Positions 47,070 to 58,949 of a DNA stretch of 64,000 nt are shown here, one piece after another. The position numbers were made by a program, and so were the translations under genes. The DNA lies in NCBI GenBank assembly GCA_037501455.1, contig CM074856.1, positions 19,365,001-19,429,000 on the forward strand, written 5' to 3'. The notes beneath the pieces were generated by a model. The model worked only from the letters and a program-made list of their open reading frames with translations. It was not told the origin of the DNA and ran no database searches. Within the stretch, counting starts at the first letter, position 1. Each line of letters begins with the position of its first letter. Source of the DNA: Lantana camara. Lineage: Eukaryota > Streptophyta > Magnoliopsida > Lamiales > Verbenaceae.

Positions 47070-48209
47070 ATTCTTGCACGTCGCCTGACCTCCTTAATGT
47101 CAAGGGACTTTCGACACAAGGCATCAACCGCAAATCTCCAATTGCTAGGTCACATTACCTGACCTGCCAAACATAGGTCACTTCACCTGCCAAACATCTT
47201 GTACCGCCGTCACACCAAACGGGACCCGCTGCCTGACCAACACTTGCCAGGAAGACTTTCGACACAAGGCACCCCTGCAAGTCTCTGGTCTTGTTACACC
47301 GGGAATTCCTCATAAAATGCAGTCCACCACTCCGATAAGCCCGAACCTGGCTCTGATACCACTTGTTGGAACCGCGGGCACCTTCATCCCAACTCCACAT
47401 CAGTATGATATTGTCCGCTTTGGGCCAAGCCCGCACGGATTTGTTTTTAGGCATATCCCAAAAGGCCTCATACTAATGGAGTTAGGTGAACACTTATATA
47501 TTGGACAAATATTCTCCAATCTTCCGATGTGGGATAGGTTTGCTACCCAACAATCCTCCCCTCAAACCAAGACCACACCACTCGTGACCTCCCCTTCAGG
47601 GTCAATCCATTTGATCTGCCAACCATCTTGCACCGCCGCTACTTCTTTACGGGACACGCCGCTGACCTCCTTAATGTCAAGGGAGTTTCGACACAAGCAT
47701 CTTGCACCGCCGCTACTTCTTTGCGGGACACACCGCCTGACCTCCTTAATGTCAAGGGACTTTCGACACAAGGCATCAACCACAGATCTCCAATTGCTAG
47801 GTCACACCACCTGACCTGCCAAACATAGGTCACTACACCTGCCAAACATCTTGTACCGCCGTCACACCAAACGGGACCCGCTGCCTGACCAACACTTGCC
47901 AGGAAGACTTTCGACACAAGGCACCACGACAAGTTTCCGGTCTTGTCATCACATCGGGAACTTCACATAACACGCAGTCCACCACTCCGATAAGCCCCGA
48001 ACCTGGGCTCTGATACTACTTGTTGGGACCGCGCGCGTCTTCACCCCAACTCCACATTAGTATGATATTGTCCGCTTTGGGCCAAGCTCGCACGGATTTG
48101 TTTTTGAGCATATCCCAAAAGGCCTCATACTAATGGAGTTAGGTGAACACTTATTTATTGGACAAACTTCCGCCAATCTTCCGATGTGGGATGGGTTTGC
48201 TACCCAACA
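47070..48209 (-). mobile_element. TRIM-like miniature LTR element arranged LTR-internal-LTR-internal
   Basis: On the minus strand: LTR 48209-48021 (189 bp), a primer-site-like word with one mismatch, internal sequence with GAGGGGAGGAT purine tract, LTR 47552-47364 (189 bp), perfect tRNA-Met-type site (47361-47349), then a second internal copy truncated near 47070. Unit period is 657 bp. LTRs contain GATATTGTCCGCTTTGGGC and CCCAAAAGGCCTCATAC, words I recognise from a small LTR family common in dicots. No coding capacity. The array probably arose by unequal LTR recombination. Confidence 0.85.
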
Positions 48210-49274
48210 GTTACTAGGCGGGAGTTGAGTCCTTATGTTCTTGTTTGAGTCTCACTTTCTTACACTTCACTTTTACATCTTGAAACTGTTATTGTAGTTG
48301 TTCTGGTTTTATTAAATTAATTTTTCTATAAATAAAAAGTACAAATGTTGCACAATTTCATCATGTTAAGTGTAACGAATGTAACCTCCTAGACGTACTT
48401 GAACTCAATAGAAGACCCATTTCATTATAGGAGCTACACAAGGAGTCCAACCCTCGACGATCACGAGGGACCTTGGACAGTAAGGGGCATTTTTCCTTAA
48501 GATCATCCTAATGGACTACATACACTAGTCTAAGTAGTCGAGCATCATAAGCCTCATCTCGAGGAGCTACATCTACTATGATGCGACGAGCGTCAATATG
48601 GTTCATTTTGAGTCTAAGTTTGCCTCCTGCTCTTTGCTTTGTTCTTAGGTTCGTTTCGATGTGAGGAAGTGGTTCGTTTGACTCCTTTTGGTCCGTTTTG
48701 TTCGGATTGGTCGTCCAGGTGAGGTTTTCTTTCCTTTTAGTTATTATGACCTAGAACCTTGTTTGTATTTCGAACCCGCATGCGACTTATATAAGTATAT
48801 GTATAGATATGTGTTTGGATACGTATTTCGTGGGATTTGTCCCTTTTGTCTTGAGACTTTGAAAACACTTTTATAAGTATATAAGCTTTATTTTCCTTTG
48901 TTTTGACAAGCTTTGATAAGAAGGTGTGTGTGTGTAAGCGTGGTATGATCTGTGGATAAGCTTCGTATGGTAAGTATGATAAGTGTGATCAGTGTAAGAA
49001 TATGTGTTTGTGTAATGGGCCCCGGAGTTGTGGGTAAGGGAGACCCGGGACGACCATGGGGCCGCCGGTTACGACCCCTGTGCACTTCTCCACCAACAGG
49101 AGACTTAGTTCTCCTATGCCGACGGAGCGCATTTTGGCTGGCCGACGAAGGAACCGGGCGGGATCCTCCGGTTCACAAGTTTCGTTCTGTGGTGGGTTGA
49201 GAGGGGCACCTCTCTTCCCCAAACGGGAAGGCGTTTACGCCGTCATCTATTCTGTGAGGGTACCTTGGCAATCT
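48210..49274 (+). repeat. LTR-like sequence, no gene
   Basis: Contains the tail of the split gypsy LTR, then unassigned sequence, a (GT)n run near 48925 and a GC-richer block (49010-49260, CGCCGTCATCTATTCTGTG) that continues after 53031. The foldback element therefore landed inside this LTR-like sequence. Confidence 0.5.
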
Positions 49275-49499
49275 TAGGGGTGGCAAATGGGTGGGTTGGG
49301 CTGGGTTTGGGTTGGGTCTAAATGGATTGGGTCAAAAATGGGTTCTATACTAATGGGTTCTTAATGGGTTGGGTTCTTAATGTGTTTTTGATGGGTTGTG
49401 GTGGGTTTTAATGGTTTGCTAGTGGGTTCAATAATGGGTTATTAATGAGTTCCAACTCAATTCAAGTACTTAAATGTCCAATATACCCTTCACTAATAT

Positions 49500-50400
49500 A
49501 TTTAACTTATTTTGGATTTATTTGACCCAATTAATATATTTTCAACCCATTTGGTCTATTTTGAGTCCGTTTTTTCGTTTTTCGACATGTTCGTTTTATT
49601 TTAGACTCGTTTAACCCATTTTTGGTCTGTTTCACCCGTTTTTCGACATGTTCGACCTATTTTGGACTCGTTTGACCCCTTTTGGACCCATTTCACCCAA
49701 TTTTCAATCTGTTCGACCTATTTCTGACTCGTTCGACTCGTTTTGGGCCTTTTTCACCCGTTTTTCGACCTATTCGACCTTTTTAGGAATCATTTGATCC
49801 GTTTTGGACCCATTTCACCCAATTTTCAACCTGTTCGACCTATTTTGGAATCGTTTAACCCATTTTGGACCCATTTCACCCAATTTTCAACCTGTTCGAC
49901 CTATTTTTGACTCGTTCAACTCGTTTTGGGCCCCTTTCACCCGTTTTTCGACCTATTTTGGAATCATTTGACCCATTTCGGGATCGTTTCACTCGTTTTT
50001 CGACTTGTTTGTCTTATTTAAGACTCGTCTGACCCATTTTTTGACATTTCAACCCGTATTTCGACCTATTTGACCTGTTTTGGACTAATTTGACCCGTTT
50101 TTAACCTATTTCGCCCGTTTTTTGATATGTTCGTTCTATTTTTGACTCGTTTGGCCCATTTTGGGCTATTTTAACCCCTTTTTTGAACCTGTTAAATCTA
50201 TTTAGACTCGTTTTGAACCGTTTGAAGCCCATCTCACCCGTTTTTCAACCTGTTCGACCTATTTTCGATTCGTTCTACTTGTTTTAGGCCTGTTTTTGAC
50301 CTCTTGACCTATTTTGGACTCTCTTTTAACTTGTTTTTTGACCTATTTGTCCTATTTTGGAATCGTTCGACTCGTTTTGGGCCCTTTTTCACCCGTTTTG
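49500..50400 (+). repeat. Left minisatellite block, ~20-bp units in ~60-bp groups
   Basis: Units alternate among types such as GACTCGTTTGACCCATTTTG, ACCCATTTCACCCAATTTTC and AACCTGTTCGACCTATTTTG, forming a higher-order period near 60 bp with many small variants. Confidence 0.85.
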
Positions 50401-51720
50401 GATCTACTTTACCCATTTTGGATCCATTTTATCCATTTAGATCCATTTTACCCATTTGTATCAATTTTACTCATTTTGCATCCATTTTACCCATTTGGAT
50501 CCATTTTACCCATTTGGATCAATTTTACCCATTTGGATCCATTTTACCCAAAATTTACCAATTTGGAACCATTTTACCCATTTCGATTCAATTTTACCAA
50601 TTTGTATTTATCTTACCCATTTGTATCAATTTTACCCATTTTGAATCCATTTTACCCACTTGGATTCATTTTACTCATTTGGATCCATTTTACCCATTTG
50701 GATCCATTTTACCCATTTTGGATCCATTTTACCCACTTGGATCCATTTAACCTATATTTTACCCATTTGAATCCATTTTACCCATTTGGATCCATTTTAC
50801 CCACTTGGATCCATTTAACCCACATTTTATCCATTTGGATTTATTTTACCCATTTGGATCCATTTTACTCATTTGGATCCATTTTACCCATTTTGGATAC
50901 ATTTTACCCACTAAAATTCATTTTACCCACTTGGATCCATTTAACCCATTTTGGATCCATTTTATCAATTTGGATCCATTTTACCCACTTGGATCCATTT
51001 TACCCATTTTAGATACATTTTACCCACTAAAATCCATTTTACCCAGTTGGATCCATTTAACCCATTTTGGATCCATTTTACCCACTTGGATCCATTTTAT
51101 CCATTTTGGATCCATTTTATCCACTTGAATCCATTTTACCCATATTTTACCCAGTTGGATCCATTTAACCCATATTTTACCCATTTGGATCCATTTTACC
51201 CATTTGGATTCATTTTACCCATTTGGATCCATTTAGCCCAGTTGGATCTATTTTACCCATTTGGATCCATTTTACCCATTTGGATCCATTTAACCCATTT
51301 TGGATCTATTTTACCCACTTGGATCCATTTAACCCACATTTTACCCATTTGGATCCATTTTACCCATTTGGATTCATTTTACCCATTTGAATCTATTTAA
51401 CCCATTTTGGATCGATTTTACTCACTTGGATCCATTTTACCCATTTGGATTCATTTTACCCATTTGGATCTATTTAACCCATTTTGGATCGATTTTACCC
51501 ACTTGGATCCATTTTACCCATTTGGATCCATTTTACCCATTTTGGATCCATTTTATCCACTTGAATCCATTTTACCCACATTTAGTCCAGTTGGATCCAT
51601 TTAACCCATATTTTACCCAATTGGATCCATTTTACCCATTTGGATTCATTTTACCCATTTGGATTCATTTAGCCCAGTTGGATCCATTTTACCCATTTGG
51701 ATCCATTTTACTTATTTTGG
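50401..51720 (+). repeat. Central minisatellite GGATCCATTTTACCCATTT, 19-20 bp
   Basis: About 1.3 kb, so some 65-70 units of 19 or 20 bp, fairly uniform, with GGATCC in many units. Since 19 is not a multiple of 3, translation rotates through a 19-residue period (DPFYPFGSILPIWIHFTHL) in every frame. Confidence 0.95.
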
Positions 51721-51779
51721 ATCTATTTGGCCCATTTTAGATCATATTCACCAAATTTGGAGATATATGATACGTTAGA

Positions 51780-52620
51780 GTAAACATGCTAAAAATAGGT
51801 TGAAACAAGTCCAAATTGGTTGAACAATTCAAAAAATGGATCAAATGGGTCTAAAATAATCAAACACATAAAAAATCGGTAAAATAGGTCTAAAATGGAC
51901 CAAACGAGTCCAAAATAGATCGAATAGGTTGAAAAACGAGTGAAAGAGGTCCAAAACTGGTCAAGCGAGTCCAAAATTGGTCGAATAGGGCAAAAAATCG
52001 GTAAAAATGGTCTGAATTGGGTCAAACGAGTCCAAAATAGGTTGAACAAGTCCAAAAACGGGTGAAACGGGCTCAAAATAAATCAAACATATTGAAAAAT
52101 AGGTGAAGCAAGCCCAAAATGGGTTGAATAAGTCAAAAAACGGATCAAATGGGTCTAAAATAATTCAAACACACAAAAAAATGGGTCAAATAGGTCTAAA
52201 ATGGGCCAAACGAGTCCAAAATAGATCGAATAGGTTGAAAAACGAGTGAAAGAGGTCCAAAACTAGTCAAACGAGTCCAATATTGGTCGAATAGGTCGAA
52301 AAACCGATTAAAATGGTCCGAAATGGGTCAAATGAGTCCAAAATAGGTTGAACAAGTTGAAAAACAGGTGAAACGAGCTCAAAATGGGCCAAATAAGTCC
52401 AAAACAGGTCTAATAGGTCGATAAATGGATGAAACGGGTCCAAAATTGGTCAAACGAGTCCAAAATAGGTCGAATAAGTCGAAAAAAGGGTTAAAATGGT
52501 CAAAAACGGGTCAAACGAGTCCAAAATAGATTGAACGGGTTGAAAAATGGGTGAAATTGATCCAAAATGGGTCAAACGAGTCTAAAATAAATAGAACATG
52601 TTGAAAATTTGGCAAACGAG
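51780..52620 (-). repeat. Right minisatellite block, inverted relative to the left
   Basis: Carries GGGTCAAACGAGTCCAAAAT-type units, the reverse complement of the left block. A higher-order duplication of about 300 bp is visible: the stretch from 51791 recurs from about 52095 (GGATCAAATGGGTC at 51838 and 52142, offset 304). Confidence 0.9.
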
Positions 52621-53030
52621 TTAAAAATCGTGTTCGTGTGTGAAAATACGTGTAAAATTATGTTAGTGTGTAAATGTGTGTAAAAAATATGTTATTGTGT
52701 GAAAATATGTGTAAAATTGTGTTAGTGTGTGTAAATATGTGTTAGTATGTGTAAAAAATGTGTAATTATGTTTAAAAAGTTTATGAATAAAAATATAATA
52801 TTTAATTTATGGGGAGGGTAAAATAGTAATAAAACATTAAAATTGGATAATTAATCTTAAACCATTAAAGACCCAACTCAAACACAATATCAATCCACCA
52901 TAACCCATTAAGGACCCATTACTTTCTTAACCCATCATTGACCCAACCCAAACCAATCCAATTTAAATTTCATCAAAATCAATCCAACCCAACCCACCTA
53001 TAATGGGTCCAACCCATTTTGCCACCCCTA

Positions 53031-54049
53031 CTTGGCATATAAGGACCACACTTAGGTGCTCTGGTATGGACCACCACGAGGAGAGTTGTTGTGTATCCTC
53101 ACAATCGTACAAAGTTGTTGTGTATCCTCACAATCAGGTCCACCTATCTAAGGAACACATGAATATCACGTTAGATGGTACCCACCAATACAGTCACAAC
53201 ATAAGAGAAGTGGTTCCCTCCTCTTATAAATAAATAAACCCTTCACTTAGCATTGTGACTTGTTCTCTCTACCCTTACTCTGCACTTTTCTTTTCTTCTT
53301 CTTTCGAAATACCGTCGGACTCATCGAAGCCCATCAACTTTTTCTTCTTATCATCCCATAAACTTCCATTAGAACACCAACTAAGCTGTAAGTCTCTAAC
53401 CATTTTCTGACTACTTAAGATTAAGATTTTAATACATGTATCATGATATTTAATGGTATATCTTTCTCTATTTATCTTTAAAATATATATATATAATCTT
53501 TTATAAATAATTTTGAATTGACAAATATTAAATGAATATAAGTAAAAAATGATAAATAATGAATTAAATAATAATCTCTTGATAAATATTATATATTTAT
53601 GTTTACTTTTTATTTATTTTTTTCCTAAATAAATATATATTTTTTTTTTAAGATCGGATCTTCTATCAAAATGTAATCCAATCTGATTTTGCACACTCAA
53701 TATTAATGAATTTTGATCCAATTATTGAATATTCTTATCGGACTCAAATCCAAATTTGTTCCAAACTTTCAAATCCAATAAGATACAACACTTCTTAGTA
53801 CCAAATTTGATCCGATTTTTCTTTGGCAAAAATAATCTATCAAATCAGTGACAATATTTATTCTTAATAACAATATAGTTCACTGAACTCATCTTTTCTG
53901 TATTACGGAATAATGACAGCGATGACTTAAAATTTGTAATATATTCGTGCACATTGAAGAGTCTTACAACAATTGGGGGATCATATCGCATATGCGCGCC
54001 CAAACAAAATTGGTATCAGATTACAGCAAACTGATAATACAAATGAGGA
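53031..54049. repeat. LTR-like remnant and AT-rich spacer
   Basis: 53031-53400 continues the LTR-like sequence interrupted by the foldback; GTTGTTGTGTATCCTCACAATC occurs twice near 53075-53130. The rest to 54049 is AT-rich with no gene and includes the 3' side of the UTP21 gene. Confidence 0.5.
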
Positions 54050-57000
54050 TCAAAATTGTGAGTTACTGAGAAATGTGACCATACATCTCGTACTCTGGAA
54101 CAACTTATCTATCTTCTGCCATACTGCAGATTGAATTTCGAGCAGCTTTCGTGCTTTCTCCTGCAAAACTGGCTGCCGTCGTATGCTTTCACCGTGAATC
54201 TGGTCATAAAATGATGGAACCGTTACATGTAGTTCAACAATACAATTACGAAACAAGAAAATCAGGCGATGTATTGACTTTGAACCATCAAGCACATTTT
54301 ATGACCTAAAAATTGATTTATGACATAGGAGATCTATTTAATTAATCAGATCCACAAATTTGCACAAACTTAACATGTTGAAAGCTGAAAGATGAATTCT
54401 TACCTTCAAGAATAATCGGATTATAGCCTGTATGAACTCAAAATTATTTCTGAATGAAATCTCTTGTATGAAATAATCCAGCAATAGTTCAATGAAATGC
54501 AGTTCTGGTCTCTTGTTCGGCTCTTGCTCATCGTCATCATCTATAATCTGAAGCATCCGAAGTTCCATATCCAAAGTTGAAGAAGATAAACCTTTAATAT
54601 ATTCTGTAAATGCCGCCGCTGCATAAGAATAACCCACATGTAAATACAGCTCACTTTTCTTTTTTCCTTAAAACAAAGAAAACATTTGTTTTGAAGTACA
54701 AATTTGCCACAAAAAAGGAAGGAAACTTACAATTCTTCTCCTCCGCCGACAATTGAAGGAACTGTAAGAACTGGGACATTGGAAAATCGCTTATTTCCTT
54801 TTTCTTTTCTTTTTCACCTGCTTCAGAATCCTTCTCGTCTTCAGCAGATTCTCTAGGTCTAAACACTATCTCTCCAGAGACAGAAGGAATAGACGGCAAG
54901 AAAAAAGGAGCCTTTTCTGGTTTTTTAGGAGGCTCGATTGGTTTATTCCTGGCTTTTATAATATCCAAATTAATCAAACTCTGCCACTGACTCTTAGGCA
55001 ACATTGAAAGAGTGACAAGATCAGGTATCTGTTTATCTAAAACAGAAAACCGAGGAGCATCATCCTCTAGTTGTTCACTTTTTTCATCAACTTTCTCAAG
55101 GTCATTATCTAAAGATTTTTCCATTGAAGAAACAGAAGGTAAATTAACACTCACTATTTCCTTCCCACTCCCATAGGAATCCCCTTTCGCAGGAGCAGAA
55201 AACATTGCTTGATTAACCCAAAGATAAACCCCATTCTGATCAACATGAGTAGTTGCTAAAACATCCATATTAGGTGATAGAGACAAAGCCGTTACAGAAA
55301 CATCCACAAGTAAAGCATCAATTTGTCGAGCCAGTATTACATCCCAAACTCTGAGGGTCCCATCCATGCTAGAAGTCAAAAGCCATTTCCCATCCTCACT
55401 AAAGCAAACATCCGTTATACGGTCTGAATGACCCTCAAATTTCCGAACCATCCTAAGTGCAATGACATCAAACAAACGAATAACCAAGTCATCAGCCACT
55501 GTGGCAAGAAGACCGTTGGAACGGTGATACACAATCTTGACCAAAGAACAACCAATTTCAAATCTCGATTTCAGTTCACGTCCCTTAAAATCCCAAACCT
55601 TCACATTTCCATTAAAGCCGGCACTTATCATGAGGGTATTAGTGGAATCACAAGCAATCCCAACCACTTCCCCATCATGAGCACGCAGTTTTCTTTCTAA
55701 TTTATCGATGTAGCTTCCTCGACTGATCCCTGACTGAAGATTGAACCTCTCGACCCAACCCCCGGAATTCCCTATAACTGCAAAATTGCCACAAGCACTA
55801 ATGGCACAAGCCTTAACCGGGGTAGGATCGTCCGGACATGGAGATAGAATATGTTCGCCAATCACGAAATTTTGAAGCCTCCACACATATGCTTGAGGAG
55901 TATCTGCATGGCATGTGACCACATTGCACCAATCGCGTTCCCTTATTTCCGCGACATCAAATGCAATTACAGGCTTCAATTTTATTTCCGCTTCCTTCAC
56001 CTTCAATTTCTTTGCTCTTTTTGACACGTGTCGTTGAGAGAGTTCTCGACTTTGCTGATCTTGTATAACAGAGAAAAGGCGAAAAGCCCGATCCTGACCG
56101 GCAGAAAGGATGTGTCTTCCATTGGCATAGAATTTGATACAAACAGGAGGACCACTATGCCCGCTTCTAAACCGTAAAAGCCGAGGATCGCCATCGGTAG
56201 TGTCGAAAATCCACATTTTAATGGAATTATCAGCTGACGAGCTCATTAGCACGGGCTCATTTGCTAAAAATTGAAGAGAAACGATGGAGAAGTCATGAGC
56301 CTCACTAATAACGGATTGGAGCCTCCTCTTTTCAAGATTCCATATACTTATGACTCCAGACGAACCGCCCGATGCCAAAAGAGGTTGACCGTCGGTGCTG
56401 AAAGATAGAGCGGTCACAGAGCCTCTTGTCGAATGAGTGAAAGTGACGATCTCTTCATCATATCGAATGTTGTGAACATGAACTTTTCCATCTGAACAGC
56501 CGACGGCAATAACATCCAATGCAGGTGATGGAACGCAGCAGCATATAGAGGCATTCCACCCTTTGAACTCATAAAGCTTTTTCTTGGTGCTGATGTTCCA
56601 TAGTTGTAAGGAACCTTCTTGACTGCCAATGATTACCTTGTTTAGGTAAGTGTCAGGATGCATTATGCAGCTCGGTGTGAACTTGTTTTCCAGGGGAATA
56701 TGACCGACGGGGGAGAGATTCTCGGTTACTCCTTTGAAGGCCCAGATGAATATGTTGCCTTTAACATCGGTGCTTAAAATGTATTCACCGAAAAGAAGCA
56801 AGTGGTTGACCTTAGCTTTATGGCTTGACCACGTTGCTATCTGTAAAAACGAATTATGTTTATTCAGTTTTGTTAAGCAAAATCAGTACAAACATGGAGA
56901 CTAGCCTGAATAATCTTCACAGAAGGGTAGTTTTTTCTCAACCTTCAACTGTTACGATAACATATTTAGACACATTTAAACACAAGCGTATACTTTATTC

Positions 57001-58829
57001 AACCTTCAACTGGAACAAACTTATTATGCTTTATTCACATTTAAACACAAGCATATACTTAAGGGCCGGGGGAAGAAATAGAGCATTTTAACAAAAGAAC
57101 ATCCAAAATAACTAAAATCCAAGAAATGAAATGCAACACAGACAAAAAAAAAGCATCATATTTGGGCTGTTTTCTCGGTTCACAAAAAATATTCACCCTG
57201 CTTCAACGCTCGTGCATGTGACAAACTGCAAGCCTTCAAATACTTAATGTTAATCAATGTGTAAATATCAATTATCTCTATAGTACTCCCCTTTTAATTT
57301 CCAGATAAGGGTCAAAAAGAAGTTCTACCATGTTGATGAAATCAGCAGTAATATGAGTATCCAAATGCTAAAGAGTGCAATTCTCACCATAAGATAGCAT
57401 GTTAACATTCTTAATTAAGAGTTATTTACTGATCATATTTGTGATTTTCTACTTCCATCATCCTTTGGATCGCTTTTGGCATCCCTACTAATCCTGTACT
57501 GCATGACCTTATGGAAAAATGTCCTCTATAACCATTCCTCCAACAATTCTAACACATGATGAGAAGCTGACCTACAATTAGCGAAATCACATGTCTATGT
57601 CTACAAGCACAAAATTATTGATCTCTCTGTTTTAAACATAAGTATTCATATTTCCTTGATATTTGAGCAAATTCAATGTTTCCATAGCACTATAGCCTTT
57701 TACATGCTTTTTTTTATTCATGAGTTCATGTTGCAGGCAAAAGGTCAATGAGGAAGCACCCAAGAAAAAAGGCTACACGACGCAAATAGCAGAAACCTGT
57801 AACAGGAAAATAACAACGACAATCTTAAAGCGATGGCTTGCAGAAGTTAAAAGACGTTCCTCCACACTTTCTTACTCATATTTTATTAGCAAGCCATATA
57901 AGTTCAGAGCTGATAGCAGAAAGGCATTAGACATATATTGAAGCAGGAGGCATTCAGTAGCTAAGTAGTAAGTAGGTAAGCAAAAGATAAAATATCTAAT
58001 ACATCCACAATAATTTTTTATCATAAAGGTCAGAAAGGTCGAATATACCAGATGAGCACGTTTGAAAACAGCAATATTATATCCATATGCTGCAAATGTG
58101 TAGTCACGATAACAAGCCAAAGCTCGTATCTTCTTTGGCAGTTGTGGACCTGCATTTCATCGTAAAAGTAGTCATATAGTTGTAAACTATTCAAATAAAA
58201 GTAAAAGACATGAGAGTCTATTGTCATTTATTACTACAGAAATATTGTCCGCATCAAGAGAATGTCACGTTTCATCAAAACCTTGAAAGAATCTTCATTG
58301 CACACAAAATAAGCAATTAGAATTTTTTAAAAAATGAAAATTTTGAGCAAGATATTTGAAATTTTTGAATAAAATACTAAACAAAATTAACAGACATCAG
58401 CAACCGATTGAAAAACATATGAATGCACACCCTGTAAACCCATAAACACCTAATAATAAAAGAAGGACTAAAAAGACTCAACTTTCACTTAAACCTACTC
58501 AGAATGAAACCACGAACAAAAGATACCGGAATAAAACGGAAAGAAACAACAATTCAGAAGGTGTGAAGCTTACCGACGAGCACTAAACTGAGCTTAGCAC
58601 ACTGCAAATCCAAGACAAACCATTAGATACTTAAAGAAAAGAAGGGGGGAAAAACAAAATTCACCAAACTAATAATCATTCAAACTTGAATAGAAGTAAT
58701 TACATTGTAAATTTGGAAGGCTTTTCCAACGCTGACGGTGACGAAGGTTTCGGTGCCAAGACGCTGCACCGCGAAAGGAACGTCTGTGGTTATGTATCCA
58801 ATTGCACGAAAAGGTTCGAATATCCCCAT
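54050..58829 (-). CDS. UTP21: U3 snoRNA-associated protein 21 (UTP21/WDR36), six coding exons
   Basis: Nucleolar WD40 protein of the UTP-B module of the small-subunit processome, needed for early pre-18S rRNA processing. Exons: 58829-58704, 58601-58574, 58149-58049, 56840-54731, 54618-54404, 54199-54050. All introns are GT-AG and the join gives 909 codons, the usual plant length. The ATG at 58829 gives the expected M-G-I-F-E-P-F-R start. WD40 repeats fill about residues 35-640 (for example G-H-S-D-R-I-T-D-V-C-F at 555). A basic S-K-R-A-K-K-L-K stretch lies at 358. From about 690 comes the Utp21 C-terminal domain (S-M-L-P-K-S-Q-W, later E-L-H-F-I-E-L-L-L-D-Y-F) ending L-S-N-S-Q-F. No disabling change was seen. 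Intron 3 is 1.2 kb. It is the only intact conserved host gene in the window. Confidence 0.97.
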
Positions 58830-58924
58830 TATGTACGTTCCCCTCTTTCACCCAACACAGACGCGAGTACTCGGTGGAGGAAGACGGCGGCGGAACGAGA
58901 ACCTAGCAGAGAGGTCCGGCGGCG

Positions 58925-58947
58925 AGGGTTTTAGGAGAAAGGGTTTA
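58925..58947 (-). promoter_or_regulatory. Two telobox-like AAACCCT words upstream of UTP21
   Basis: AGGGTTT at 58925-58931 and AGGGTTTA at 58940-58947, read on the gene strand as AAACCCT and TAAACCCT, about 100-120 bp before the ATG. Teloboxes are common in promoters and 5' UTRs of plant ribosome-biogenesis genes. The link is family knowledge; function here is inferred. Confidence 0.5.
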
Positions 58948-58949
58948 AA

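Larger units (their letters stand above)
49275..53030. mobile_element. hAT-ended foldback element filled with minisatellite repeats, 3,756 bp
   Basis: Ends are TAGGGGTGGCAAA and its complement TTTGCCACCCCTA. The flanks carry CTTGGCAA (49264-49271, then three extra bases TCT) and CTTGGCAT (53031-53038), a near-duplication of 8 bp as expected for hAT. Subterminal 200-bp regions are rich in GGGTTGGGT and AATGGGTT. The interior is a repeat array: mixed ~20-bp units (about 49500-50400), a uniform 19-20-bp array (50401-51720), and the reverse complement of the first block (about 51780-52620). Left and right blocks can pair. There is no transposase. The long repetitive frames are rotation products of the array. 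Confidence 0.9.

Noticed and set aside
50304..51740. Long open frames encoding a repetitive Pro/Phe/Ile/His protein
   Set aside because: They are translations of a 19-20-bp DNA repeat; the same 19-residue pattern appears in all frames and no start, domain or codon bias supports a gene.
49500..52620. CRISPR-like repeat array
   Set aside because: Units are contiguous or nearly so, with no unique spacers, and the locus is a plant transposon.
55428..56629. Plus- and minus-strand frames inside the large UTP21 exon
   Set aside because: They are shadows of the WD40 coding exon in other frames.
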